Source: JAKQDH01 sp029558835
GTDB lineage: Bacteria; Planctomycetota; Phycisphaerae; UBA1845
Length of the DNA: 64,000 nt
NCBI GenBank assembly: GCA_035356615.1
Contig: DAOQSN010000019.1
Span: 1 to 64,000, forward strand
Direction: 5' to 3'
Part shown: positions 54,786 through 63,004 of the stretch, one piece after another
Numbering within the stretch: the first letter of the stretch is position 1
How the letters are laid out: every line of letters starts with the position of its first letter
Notes under the pieces: generated by a model
Databases searched by the model: none
The model's input: the letters and a program-made list of their open reading frames with translations, nothing else
What the model was told of the DNA's origin: nothing
Translations under genes and position numbers: made by a program

Positions 54786-56234
54786 ATGACAAAGAAACCG
54801 CAGCGACAGCAACTCACCACCTCGGGCGGCATCCCCGTGGGCGACAACCAGAACGCCCTGACCGCGGGGCCGCGCGGGCCCCTGCTGGTACAGGACTGGC
54901 AGCTCTTCGAAAAACACGCCCACTTCAACCGCGAGCGCATCCCCGAACGCGTCGTGCACGCCAAGGGCTCGGGGGCGTACGGTACGTTCACGGTCACCGG
55001 TGACATCACGAAGTACACGAAGGCCGCTCTCTTCGCCAAGGTCGGCAAGCAGACCGAGTGCTTCGCCCGCTTCTCGACCGTGGCCGGTGAGCGCGGGGCG
55101 GCCGATGCCGAGCGCGACGTCCGCGGCTTCGCCCTCAAGTTCTACACCGACGAGGGTAACTGGGACCTCGTCGGCAACAATACGCCGGTCTTCTTCATCC
55201 GCGACCCGTACAAGTTCCCCGACTTCATCCACACGCAGAAGCGCGACCCCGCCACCAACCTGCGCTGCAACACGGCCCAATGGGACTTTTGGTCGCTCTC
55301 GCCCGAGAGCCTGCACCAGGTGACGATCCTCTTCTCCGATCGCGGGTTGCCCAAGAGCTATCGCCACATGAACGGCTATGGCAGTCACACCTACAGTCTC
55401 ATCAACGCCAAAGGCGAGCGCTTCTGGGTGAAGTTCCATTTCAAGACCCTGCAAGGCATCGCCACCCTGACCGACGCCGAGTCCACGGCCCTCATCGGCA
55501 AGGACCGCGAAAGCCACCAGCGCGACCTCTACGAATCCATCACCAAGGGCGACTTCCCGAAGTGGCGGGTGATGGTGCAGGTCATGCCGGAACGCGACGC
55601 GGAGAAGACGCCGTACAACCCGTTCGACCTGACCAAGGTCTGGCCGCACGGGGACTACCCGCTGATCGAGGTGGGCGTGATGGAGCTGAATCGCAACCCG
55701 GAGAACTACTTCGCCGAAGTCGAGCAGTCGGCGTTCTCGCCGGGCAACGTCGTCCCGGGTATCAGTCACAGCCCGGACAAGATGCTCCAGTTCCGCGTCG
55801 TCGCCTACGCCGACGCGCACCGCTATCGCCTGGGCGTCAACTATGAGAGCCTGCCCGTGAACCGCCCGCGCTGCCCGGTGGCCACCTACCACCGCGACGG
55901 CGCCATGCGCTTCGACGACAACGGCGGCGGCACCGTCAACTACGAGCCCAACAGCCGCGGCGGCCCGGTCGAGGACCCGCGCTTCAAGGAGCCGCCGCTG
56001 CACCTCAGTGGCGACGCCGATCGCTATGACCATCGGGAAGGCAACGACGACTACACGCAGGCGGGCAACCTGTATCGTCTGCTACCGGCCCCGCAGCGCC
56101 AGCGCCTGCACCAGGCGATCGCCAACGCCATGCAGGGGGTGCCCAAGGAGATCATCGAGCGGCAGCTTGGCCACTTCGCCAAGGCCGACCCGGCCTATGC
56201 CGAGGGAGTGCGCCAGGCGCTACGCGGATCGTAA
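54786..56234 (+). CDS. katA: monofunctional heme catalase (clade 3-type small subunit)
   Basis: Decomposes hydrogen peroxide. 482 residues, as small-subunit catalases. The active site has RIPERVVHAKGSGAYG (distal His) and NTPVFFIRDPYKFPDFIH (Asn and substrate channel). The proximal heme region is FRVVAYADAHRYRLG with the Tyr ligand. NADPH-binding-type loops are present. AAAGG about 8 bases before ATG 54786. It follows the PerR-like gene by 106 bases. Confidence 0.97.
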   Translation: MTKKPQRQQLTTSGGIPVGDNQNALTAGPRGPLLVQDWQLFEKHAHFNRERIPERVVHAKGSGAYGTFTVTGDITKYTKAALFAKVGKQTECFARFSTVAGERGAADAERDVRGFALKFYTDEGNWDLVGNNTPVFFIRDPYKFPDFIHTQKRDPATNLRCNTAQWDFWSLSPESLHQVTILFSDRGLPKSYRHMNGYGSHTYSLINAKGERFWVKFHFKTLQGIATLTDAESTALIGKDRESHQRDLYESITKGDFPKWRVMVQVMPERDAEKTPYNPFDLTKVWPHGDYPLIEVGVMELNRNPENYFAEVEQSAFSPGNVVPGISHSPDKMLQFRVVAYADAHRYRLGVNYESLPVNRPRCPVATYHRDGAMRFDDNGGGTVNYEPNSRGGPVEDPRFKEPPLHLSGDADRYDHREGNDDYTQAGNLYRLLPAPQRQRLHQAIANAMQGVPKEIIERQLGHFAKADPAYAEGVRQALRGS

Positions 56235-56443
56235 CAGGCGTATGTTGGCGCCCACCGCAAGGACCGCGCTGCCCGCGCCGCAGTCACCCAGACGGCGGCG
56301 CGGGCCAGCGCCGCCCCCTGCCCCTTGCAGAAGTAGCGTCGGCCCCCAGCGGCCGACATAGACGACTTCAACCGCTCGGGTTTGCAGGGCAGCAGCGGAG
56401 GTCCGAGCACTCTGCAACGGGCTGCCGGGTGGAGCCCGCGCAA

Positions 56444-56782
56444 TCAGAGCAGAGCGCGGACGTCCACCTTCAGGGCCTTCGCGATGCGCTTGATGGTCTT
56501 GACAGTGGTGTGATCGGGGCGGCGTTCGATCCGCGAGACCTGTGATTGTGGGATACCCAGCTTCCGGCCGAGTTGCGCCTGCGTCAGTCCGGCCGCCTTG
56601 CGCGCCTTGGCAATGCGCTCGCCGGCCAGCTCACGGAAGAACTGGTCGGCGTCGACGAGGTCGTGGTCGCCGGCCTCGATCTGCGCGGCGGCCTCTTGTG
56701 CCATGTTGGCGATCACGAGTTGCTCGTACTCCTCGATGGGCGGCAGCACGTGCGTGGTCTTGTCGGCCCGCATTACGTACAT
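56444..56782 (-). CDS. XRE-family helix-turn-helix protein (antitoxin-like)
   Basis: About 112 residues. The C-terminal helix-turn-helix is AGLTQAQLGRKLGIPQSQVSRIERRPDHTTVKTIKRIAKAL. The N-terminal region (IEEYEQLVIANMAQEAAAQIEAGDHDLV) is like antitoxins of the HigA/Phd-XRE type. No toxin gene is adjacent on either side, so it may be an orphan regulator. ATG 56782 or 56773 could start; GGGAG precedes both. Confidence 0.8.
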   Translation of the reverse strand: MYVMRADKTTHVLPPIEEYEQLVIANMAQEAAAQIEAGDHDLVDADQFFRELAGERIAKARKAAGLTQAQLGRKLGIPQSQVSRIERRPDHTTVKTIKRIAKALKVDVRALL

Positions 56783-56947
56783 CGCTCCCTGCGGCAGCGG
56801 ACGCCTCGCACTCACAGCCCGAGCGCGCCGCTGTTTGGTTCTTGCTGACCCCGGTGTCCTTGAAGCATGTCTCGGCATGTGTACACCACGATCCGTTCGC
56901 GCGCCGGCACGCTCTGCACTGGCCCGCAGCCACGCGGGAGGCCGGCT

Positions 56948-58069
56948 TTACAGCGCGCGCACGTGCCGCTCGTACTCCGCCAGGCAGTACCGGTCCGTCA
57001 TGCCCGCGAGGTAATCGCCGATCACACGATCGGGGCCCTGGTCGGCCAGGCGGGCCCGATAGCGGGCCGGGAGCAACGCGGGGCCGCGGTGGAAGACCTC
57101 GAACAGCGCCGCGATGATCTCCTGACCACGCGTGTCCGTCCGCACAATCTCGGGATGCCGATACACCTGCCGGCGCAGCAACTGTTCCACCTGCTCGAGT
57201 TCCGCCAGGCGCGCCGGCGACAGGGTCACCACCGGCTTCGCCTGCGCCGCGACGGACTCAGGTGACGACAGGCCCGCCAGTGCCGCGCCGGCCGTGGCCA
57301 CCACGTCGCCCAGCAGGGCGTTGAGCAGGCCGTCGAGAATGGGCCGCCGCAGGGCGAAGAGATTCTCGGTGCCCGCGCCGTACGCGCGGCGCACCTCCTC
57401 CGCGGCCGCTGACCAGAGCGTCAGTTCGCCCAACTCCTGCGGACCGAGCAGACCGGCCCCCAGCGCGTCCTCGAGATCGTGACAGTTATACGCGATGCGG
57501 TCGGCGAGGTCGCCGATCTGTGCTTCGACCGACGCTCCACAGCCCGCGCCGCCGGCCGTGGCCCCCGGGCGATCATACGGCGTCGCGTGCGCCTGCATCC
57601 CGGCGCGGGTGCCGGCCGTCAGGTTCAAACCACGAAACGGCGGGAATGGATGCTCCAGATATTCCACGACCCGCAAAGAATGCAGGTTGTGATTGAACCC
57701 GCCAATCGACGCCAGCAACCTGTTCAGCGCGACCTCGCCCGCGTGTCCGAACGGCGCATGGCCCAGGTCGTGCGCGAGGGCGATGGCCCGCGCCAGCGTC
57801 GCGTTCGCACGCAGGTGGCGCGCCAGCGTTGTGGCAATCTCGGCCACCTCCAGCGTATGGGTCAAACGGGTGCGGAAGTGGTCGCTCCAGGTGAGCGAGA
57901 ACACCTGCGTCTTGTGCTCCAGCCGGCGGAACGCGGTGCTCTCGATGACGCGGTGGCAGTCGAGCTCAAACGGAGTGTGGAGTCTATCCGGCGGCTCGGC
58001 GTGCAACCGGCTGGCGGCCGCCTCGCCCGTCGTGGCGTACGCAGCGAGCGTATCTGCGTGCTCGATCAT
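56948..58069 (-). CDS. dGTPase-like HD-domain phosphohydrolase
   Basis: A 373-residue protein of the deoxyguanosinetriphosphate triphosphohydrolase-like family. FRRLEHKTQVF and FRTRLTHTLEVAEIATTLARHL are the family start; the HD metal site is ALAHDLGHAPFGHAGE. DLADRIAYNCHDLEDAL is the second conserved block. It likely hydrolyses dNTPs. Substrate specificity is not deducible. ATG 58069. Confidence 0.93.
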   Translation of the reverse strand: MIEHADTLAAYATTGEAAASRLHAEPPDRLHTPFELDCHRVIESTAFRRLEHKTQVFSLTWSDHFRTRLTHTLEVAEIATTLARHLRANATLARAIALAHDLGHAPFGHAGEVALNRLLASIGGFNHNLHSLRVVEYLEHPFPPFRGLNLTAGTRAGMQAHATPYDRPGATAGGAGCGASVEAQIGDLADRIAYNCHDLEDALGAGLLGPQELGELTLWSAAAEEVRRAYGAGTENLFALRRPILDGLLNALLGDVVATAGAALAGLSSPESVAAQAKPVVTLSPARLAELEQVEQLLRRQVYRHPEIVRTDTRGQEIIAALFEVFHRGPALLPARYRARLADQGPDRVIGDYLAGMTDRYCLAEYERHVRAL

Positions 58070-58258
58070 AACAGTTCACAAACCCGGCACCTGCGTGGCA
58101 TGCCCAAGCCCGCCAGTGTCGGGTGGCATGGCCAAGCGCAGCGCCGCCATGCTCTGCTCCAGACGAACACGCAACTGTCGTCACAGCATGCCGGCGCCTT
58201 CGGCTTGGGCATGCCACCCGCTTGTCAGCGGCCACCACCCGTAAGACGTGGCTCCGAC
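58070..58258. other. intergenic region with repeat copy 2
   Basis: About 190 bases filled by the 99-bp element (58121-58219) and a preceding extra half-arm (58094-58112, GTGGCATGCCCAAGCC). No gene recognised. Confidence 0.6.
58121..58219. repeat. 99-bp imperfect-palindrome element, copy 2
   Basis: Same length as copy 1 with the outer 35 bases of each arm nearly identical (one difference in the left arm). The central 28 bases are unrelated. The arms can fold into a long hairpin. An additional isolated arm lies immediately upstream, suggesting a remnant or nested insertion. Confidence 0.8.
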
Positions 58259-58780
58259 CTACGTCCGCAAGCCGGCCTCCCGGGCGGCCTGCACGAGCTG
58301 GGCATACGTTGCGTCCAACGCGTCCGGCACCACGCGGACGTCGCCGAGCACGGCCATGAAGTTCGTATCCCCCCCCCAACGCGGCACGATGTGGGCATGC
58401 ACGTGCTCGGGCAGCCCCGCACCGGCGCAGCGGCCGAGGTTGTAGCCGATGTTGAACCCCTCCGCCCGCACCACCTGACGCAGCAGACCCACGGCCGCCC
58501 GGATCATCTCGTTGGCTTCCGCAAACTCCCCCGCCGACAGATCGCTTAAGTCCGCGCGGTGGGCCGCCGGACAGACCAGCAGGTGTCCGTTCGTGTAGGG
58601 GAAGCGATTCATCACGACGAAGCAGGCCTGCCCGCGCCAGACCACGTGCGTCCGTTCGTCCTCGCCCGGCCGGGCCCAGTAGCGGCACAGAAAGCAACCC
58701 TCCTCGCGGGCCTCCTCCTCCAGCGACCGGATGTACGCCATCCGCCACGGCGCCCACAGGTTGGTGTTGTAGTCCGGCAT
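58259..58780 (-). CDS. HIT-family nucleotide phosphorylase/hydrolase
   Basis: A 173-residue HIT protein of the Ap4A phosphorylase-like branch. The catalytic motif is HVHAHIVPRW (H-x-H-x-H). N-terminal NLWAPWRMAYIRS and CFLC are the usual start and zinc-binding Cys pair; PYTNGHLLVCP precedes the core. The protein is expected to act on dinucleoside polyphosphates or nucleotidyl conjugates. ATG 58780 (MPDYNTNLWAPWR) is the family start; the frame is open further upstream. Confidence 0.93.
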   Translation of the reverse strand: MPDYNTNLWAPWRMAYIRSLEEEAREEGCFLCRYWARPGEDERTHVVWRGQACFVVMNRFPYTNGHLLVCPAAHRADLSDLSAGEFAEANEMIRAAVGLLRQVVRAEGFNIGYNLGRCAGAGLPEHVHAHIVPRWGGDTNFMAVLGDVRVVPDALDATYAQLVQAAREAGLRT

Positions 58781-58926
58781 CGGCAACTGTCCGTCCGCGG
58801 AACCGCGCGGTACGCCTATCAGGGGAACGGGCAAACCGGCGGGAGTAGTGCCACGTCACGACACTACTCCCGCCGGGTCAGCCGCACCGTCTCTGCCCTG
58901 CCGGGCGCCGGTCGCGCCGCCGGTCG

Positions 58927-60645
58927 CTACTGCGGCTCCGGCTGCCCCGCGAAGGCCTTCGTCAGACGCTCCAGGGTCGCCACCGGCACCTGCACGGTCA
59001 GCACGGCCGGGTCACCCGCCAATGACATGCTGGCGGCAATCGGCGGCCCCGGCGGCAGGCTGCTCAAGTCCGGCATCTGACCCATCATCATCAACGGCCC
59101 CAGCATCGGCATGATGCCCACCGGATCGACCAGCACCACGGCATTGCCCTTGGGAGGCAGACCCTCGAGGGCTTCCTTGACCTGCGTGGCCGACCGCAAC
59201 GGCTTGCTCACCGGCGTCGCAAACGCCTTCTCCGCTCCGGCCGCGTCACCCTGGTAGTACCGCACGCGGTTGCCCACCACGCCCAGCGCATAACAGGGGT
59301 TGGCACCCAACATTTGCGCCTGCATCGCGCCCGCCGGGTTGCTGGTGTCCACCTTCAGATTGAACACCTCGACCTCCACCTCGCCCACTTTGCGCGCCTC
59401 GGTCGCCTCGAACGTCAGCCCCTGCTTAAGCTGCTTCATCAGCGGATTGGCCGTGGAAAGCGTCTGCTTGATGGCGGCCGTCAGGGCCTTCGGATCGGCG
59501 GTCACGTAGTCGCCTGCCCCGACCATCGCACCGGACGTGAACGCCATGACCATGTTGCCACCCTCGATCCGGCGATACACGTCGGCCATGACGGCCACCG
59601 CGTCCTTCATCGAACCCCCGGGCGCCTCGCCGCCTTCGGGCGCCGGTGTGGCCGGCGGCATACTCGCCAGCTTCCGGGTCATCAGCTCCGCGACGTAGTC
59701 GATCAACGGCGACTCCGTCCCCGGCAGATGGGAGGCAGCCGCCATGAAGAAGGGCTGCTCCTCCAAGTCGGCGAAGAACGGCATCTCCGCCGGCTTCTGC
59801 TTGCCCAGGTACGCCTTCACCGGACCTTCATCGAAGCCGCCGGCGATGCTGAGCGTAATCATGCGCGTGTCCAGCTTCACTGCCGCTTCCACGTACGCCA
59901 CCTGCTCGATGAACTTCTGTACCGTCTCCAACAGCGCCCCCAGCAGGTTGCTCATCATCATGGGGTCGCCGCCGGACTGGGCGCTCATCATCGCGATCAT
60001 CGACAGCATCGGCCCCATCTGGCTCAACTGCTGCAACACCAGCGGACGCAGCCCACGCATGTTGACGTGCACGAACACGTCCCGGTTGTGAAGCATCTCC
60101 GGCCGCCCGCGCAATGCCTCCGCCATGCTCTCCTTGGCCGTGGTGACCTTCGTCAGCGTCTCGGCCGTCTCCGCAATCACCACGTACGCGCCATCCGCCT
60201 TCGCGAACAGACTCTGGGTGTCGCTCAGCTTGAACTGCCACACCCCCTCCGTTTCCGTCGCCCCCGGAACATCCTTCACCTTGGCGGCGAAATCCGCCAC
60301 CGCCACCCACATCACCGGGAGCACGCCCTTCGGGGGAATCTCCGGCAGCCCGATCCCCAGCGGTTTGCTCAGGTCCATCCACTCGCCCACGATCGGCACG
60401 AACGCCTTCAACCCGGCCGCTGCGCTCTCATACGGCTCATCCGGCGCCAGCCGCTTCTGGATCTGCTCCACCGACTTGTCGAGCTGCTCGACGTTGACCA
60501 GCACGGCCGCCAGCGCCAGGTCCGCCGGCATCTTCTCCAGCACGACGGTCCCTTCCTGCGCCCACGCCCCCGCCGGCATCAACCCCGGCACCATGATCAA
60601 CGCCAGCAGCCCCGACCAAACCACTCTCCCATACCCACGTCTCAT
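58927..60645 (-). CDS. exported protein of unknown function
   Basis: About 572 residues with a signal peptide (VVWSGLLALIMVPGLMPAGAWA). The body is rich in Met and hydrophobic residues, with no recognised domain; repeated beta-alpha stretches (VFVHVNMRGLRPL, KAYLGKQKPAEMPFF, AVVLVDPVGIMPML) suggest a repeated fold. Likely periplasmic or surface exposed. ATG 60645 has GGGAG 7 bases upstream. Confidence 0.68.
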   Translation of the reverse strand: MRRGYGRVVWSGLLALIMVPGLMPAGAWAQEGTVVLEKMPADLALAAVLVNVEQLDKSVEQIQKRLAPDEPYESAAAGLKAFVPIVGEWMDLSKPLGIGLPEIPPKGVLPVMWVAVADFAAKVKDVPGATETEGVWQFKLSDTQSLFAKADGAYVVIAETAETLTKVTTAKESMAEALRGRPEMLHNRDVFVHVNMRGLRPLVLQQLSQMGPMLSMIAMMSAQSGGDPMMMSNLLGALLETVQKFIEQVAYVEAAVKLDTRMITLSIAGGFDEGPVKAYLGKQKPAEMPFFADLEEQPFFMAAASHLPGTESPLIDYVAELMTRKLASMPPATPAPEGGEAPGGSMKDAVAVMADVYRRIEGGNMVMAFTSGAMVGAGDYVTADPKALTAAIKQTLSTANPLMKQLKQGLTFEATEARKVGEVEVEVFNLKVDTSNPAGAMQAQMLGANPCYALGVVGNRVRYYQGDAAGAEKAFATPVSKPLRSATQVKEALEGLPPKGNAVVLVDPVGIMPMLGPLMMMGQMPDLSSLPPGPPIAASMSLAGDPAVLTVQVPVATLERLTKAFAGQPEPQ

Positions 60646-60931
60646 CGATTGCTCCCTTGTTAAGACAAACGGTAGTTGCGACCTGCGCCGCGCGCGGGCT
60701 GCGCCCGCGTCCGTCGAGCGTGGGTGCCCTGCCCGCGCCCGCCGCACGCGGCGGTGGGCATGTGCCGCGGTTGCAGGGCACCCATAACGGCGAAGACGCC
60801 AAACAGCTATCCGCCTGCGCGCTCCTGCGGTACCCTGACCGGCGCCCGCCCGTTTAGCGTACCTGCCCGACACCCCGCTGGGAATCCCCGCCGCGTACAA
60901 AACTCTCCAAACTCTCCCCGCCTGTCCCGCC
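60646..60931. other. intergenic region with repeat
   Basis: About 290 bases between the exported-protein gene and parB, both minus strand. It contains the dispersed repeat at 60717-60784. No gene recognised. Confidence 0.45.
60717..60784 (+). repeat. dispersed repeat of the GTGGGTGCC family, copy 2
   Basis: Begins AGCGTGGGTGCCCTGCCC and contains GTGGGCATGTGCCGCGG. Outer arms TGGGTGCCCTGC (60721-60732) and GCAGGGCACCCA (60773-60784) are perfect complements, so it can form a hairpin. Related to 48143-48195. Confidence 0.7.
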
Positions 60932-61924
60932 CTACTCGTCGAAGGCTACGCCCAGCAACCCCGCGATCCGATCGAAATCATCCAGCGAGTAGTACTCGAT
61001 CACGATTCTTCCCGTCCCCTTGCGCCGGCCCTCGCGGACCACTACTTTGGTCTTGACCGCCGCCTCCAGCCGGCGCTGAACCTCGCTGACGTGCGGCGTC
61101 GCCCGTGCCGGGGCCGGGGCGGCCGGGCGGGCCGCGTCGCCGCCTACCTCCCCCCTCTCCCGCCGGACGATCTCCTCGAGCGCGCGCACGGACAGATCAT
61201 GGGCGACGGCCGCGGCCGCCAACTCGACACGACGCTGCTCGCTGCCGACACCGAGCAGACAGCGGGCGTGGCCCATGCTCAGGCGCCCGCTGGCGACCAA
61301 AGCCTGGATCGACTCGCCCAGATCGAGCAAGCGCAGGTAGTTGACAACCGTGGTGCGATCCTCGCCGAGTCGCCGGGCCAGATCTTCGGGGCCCGCGCCA
61401 AAGCGGGTGCAGTACTCGCGGTACGCGGCCGCCCGGTCCATCGCGTTGAGGTCCTCGCGCTCGATATTCTCGATCAGGGCCCACTCGAGCATCTGCCGGT
61501 CGTCGGCCTCGCGCACCAGAATCGGGACAGTGGTCAGTCCTGCTTCTCTGGCTGCTCGCCAGCGCCTCTCGCCTGCGACGATCTGGTAACCGCGGCCGTG
61601 GGGCCGAACCACAATCGGCTGCAACATGCCGTTTTCGAGGATGGATCGCGCCAATGGTAGCACATTCTCTGATGATATAGCACGACGCGGTTGGAATGGG
61701 TTTGCTTCCAGCGTCTCCACGGGCACATGGAAGGTGAACTTCGGCCCGCTTGGGCGCTCCGAGGCGGCGGAAAGCGGATGGCGGGACGCGGCTTGGGCGG
61801 CGGTAGGGTCAGGCGGCGGTTGTGGGGTCAGGGCCGGAGGTTGCGGCGGGCCGGCCGGTTCGCCGCGATAGTCGCTGACGAGCGAGTCCAGGCCGCGGCC
61901 GAGACGCCTTGTCTGCTTGCTCAT
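60932..61924 (-). CDS. parB: chromosome partitioning protein ParB
   Basis: Segregation CTPase that loads on parS and spreads. 330 residues. The N-terminal LGRGLDSLV (8-16) is the ParA-interaction motif, followed by a Pro-rich linker. The CTP-binding motif is GERRWRA (118-124). A HTH domain (DLARRLGEDRTTVVNYLRLL) and a C-terminal dimerisation domain (KVVVREGRRKGTGRIVIEYYSLDDFDRI) follow. ATG 61924 has GGAG 10 bases upstream. Two parS-like sites lie 240-500 bases upstream. No parA gene is in the adjacent sequence. Confidence 0.96.
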   Translation of the reverse strand: MSKQTRRLGRGLDSLVSDYRGEPAGPPQPPALTPQPPPDPTAAQAASRHPLSAASERPSGPKFTFHVPVETLEANPFQPRRAISSENVLPLARSILENGMLQPIVVRPHGRGYQIVAGERRWRAAREAGLTTVPILVREADDRQMLEWALIENIEREDLNAMDRAAAYREYCTRFGAGPEDLARRLGEDRTTVVNYLRLLDLGESIQALVASGRLSMGHARCLLGVGSEQRRVELAAAAVAHDLSVRALEEIVRRERGEVGGDAARPAAPAPARATPHVSEVQRRLEAAVKTKVVVREGRRKGTGRIVIEYYSLDDFDRIAGLLGVAFDE

Positions 61925-62160
61925 CGGGAACGTCTCCGTCAAACGAGGAGCGTCAGGGTGGGCCCGTCCGGGAGCCCCGGGGGCAGTCTCACTAAGTGGA
62001 CATACCCGAACCGCCAGCATTGGGCAAGATGTGAGCAAGCTGGGGGTGGAAACGTCCGGAGGGGCAGACGTCCGGGCTGGCGATGAAGGGCAATGGGCGG
62101 CGTGTGCGTTGGCGCCGGGCAGGAGGCGTGGCGAGCGAAGGCAACACACGCGGCTTGGGT

Positions 62161-62176
62161 CGTTTCACGTGAAACA
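62161..62176. promoter_or_regulatory. parS-like site 1
   Basis: CGTTTCACGTGAAACA matches the parS consensus TGTTTCACGTGAAACA at 15 of 16 positions and contains the full 14-base palindrome GTTTCACGTGAAAC. Confidence 0.88.
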
Positions 62177-62404
62177 GCGCGGGCGGTCGGCCCGGTCCGG
62201 GGTGCGCCCACATACCGTCGAACGGCGCCCGCCCTGTGCCAGGCTTGGCAGCGCACTGGCCGGGAACCCAAGGTTCCGGGTTGCGAGACGGGCGGCGGGT
62301 ATGGGCGGGTGGGTGGAGCCGGCCGGCTGCGGAGGAAACGTTTGCCGTCCTCACGACGCGCGGTCTTGATTCACCCAACCCACTCTCCCCACGCTTGGTC
62401 CGTT

Positions 62405-62420
62405 TGTTTCACGTGGAACA
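62405..62420. promoter_or_regulatory. parS-like site 2
   Basis: TGTTTCACGTGGAACA matches the parS consensus at 15 of 16 positions; the single A-to-G change lies in the right arm. It lies about 244 bases from site 1. Confidence 0.85.
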
Positions 62421-63004
62421 TGCGACATGGTTGGCGGCTGGCGGACCTCGGGTGTATGGCCATCATTGTCACGCCCGAGACGCACTCGTATCCGCCAGAG
62501 CGTCTGTGCGCAAGCATGCGCCGGCGGCCGCGGGATTCGACCGCTGTCTGACGATCATGGTTCGTGATCGGTGATGCAAACTCGCGTGCCTGGTCCCGTC
62601 CCCGTCTTGAACGTGCTCAGTGCCGGGAGGCGCGAGTCGCGCACGAGGAGCGCACACACGTCTCACCAGAGCGGGGGTTGCAGCGGCCTGACGGCCAGGC
62701 AGCGACGGGTTCGCGTTTCAGGACTCCGGTGGAACCTGAACTGACTTTACGGCGCACGCAGGATCATGTGGTGCTACACATCGGTGAGCAAGCAAGTCGG
62801 TCGTCAGTGTATATTCGGTATTTGTTTGGTCGCCGCGTTGGGTTGACCCCGAACGGGGGCGGGAACGCGCGCCGGGCGCCGACGGGGTGGGCCGAGGACG
62901 CAGCGCGGCGGCCTGCGTCGGCGTCGGTAAGATGGCACGGGCAGCGCGCCGGTACGGGCGCGGGGCGAGCGGAGCGTGGGGGCGGTGGTCAGAGGGCGGC
63001 AGTG

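Larger units (their letters stand above)
61925..63004. other. large intergenic region with parS sites
   Basis: About 1.1 kb between divergent parB and a membrane glycosyltransferase-like gene. It contains two parS-like sites. The open frames are low-complexity with no recognisable ParA. The longest gap in the window. Confidence 0.55.

Noticed and set aside
58848..58930. Inverted repeat around CGGGAGTAGTG...CACTACTCCCG between the HIT and exported-protein genes, considered as a mobile element end
   Set aside because: It is short (about 11-base arms, 58838-58872), single-copy here and best read as a transcription terminator-like hairpin; no element boundaries seen.
62177..63004. Possible parA gene upstream of parB
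   Set aside because: No deviant Walker A (KGGxGKT) or other ParA motif in any frame of the gap.
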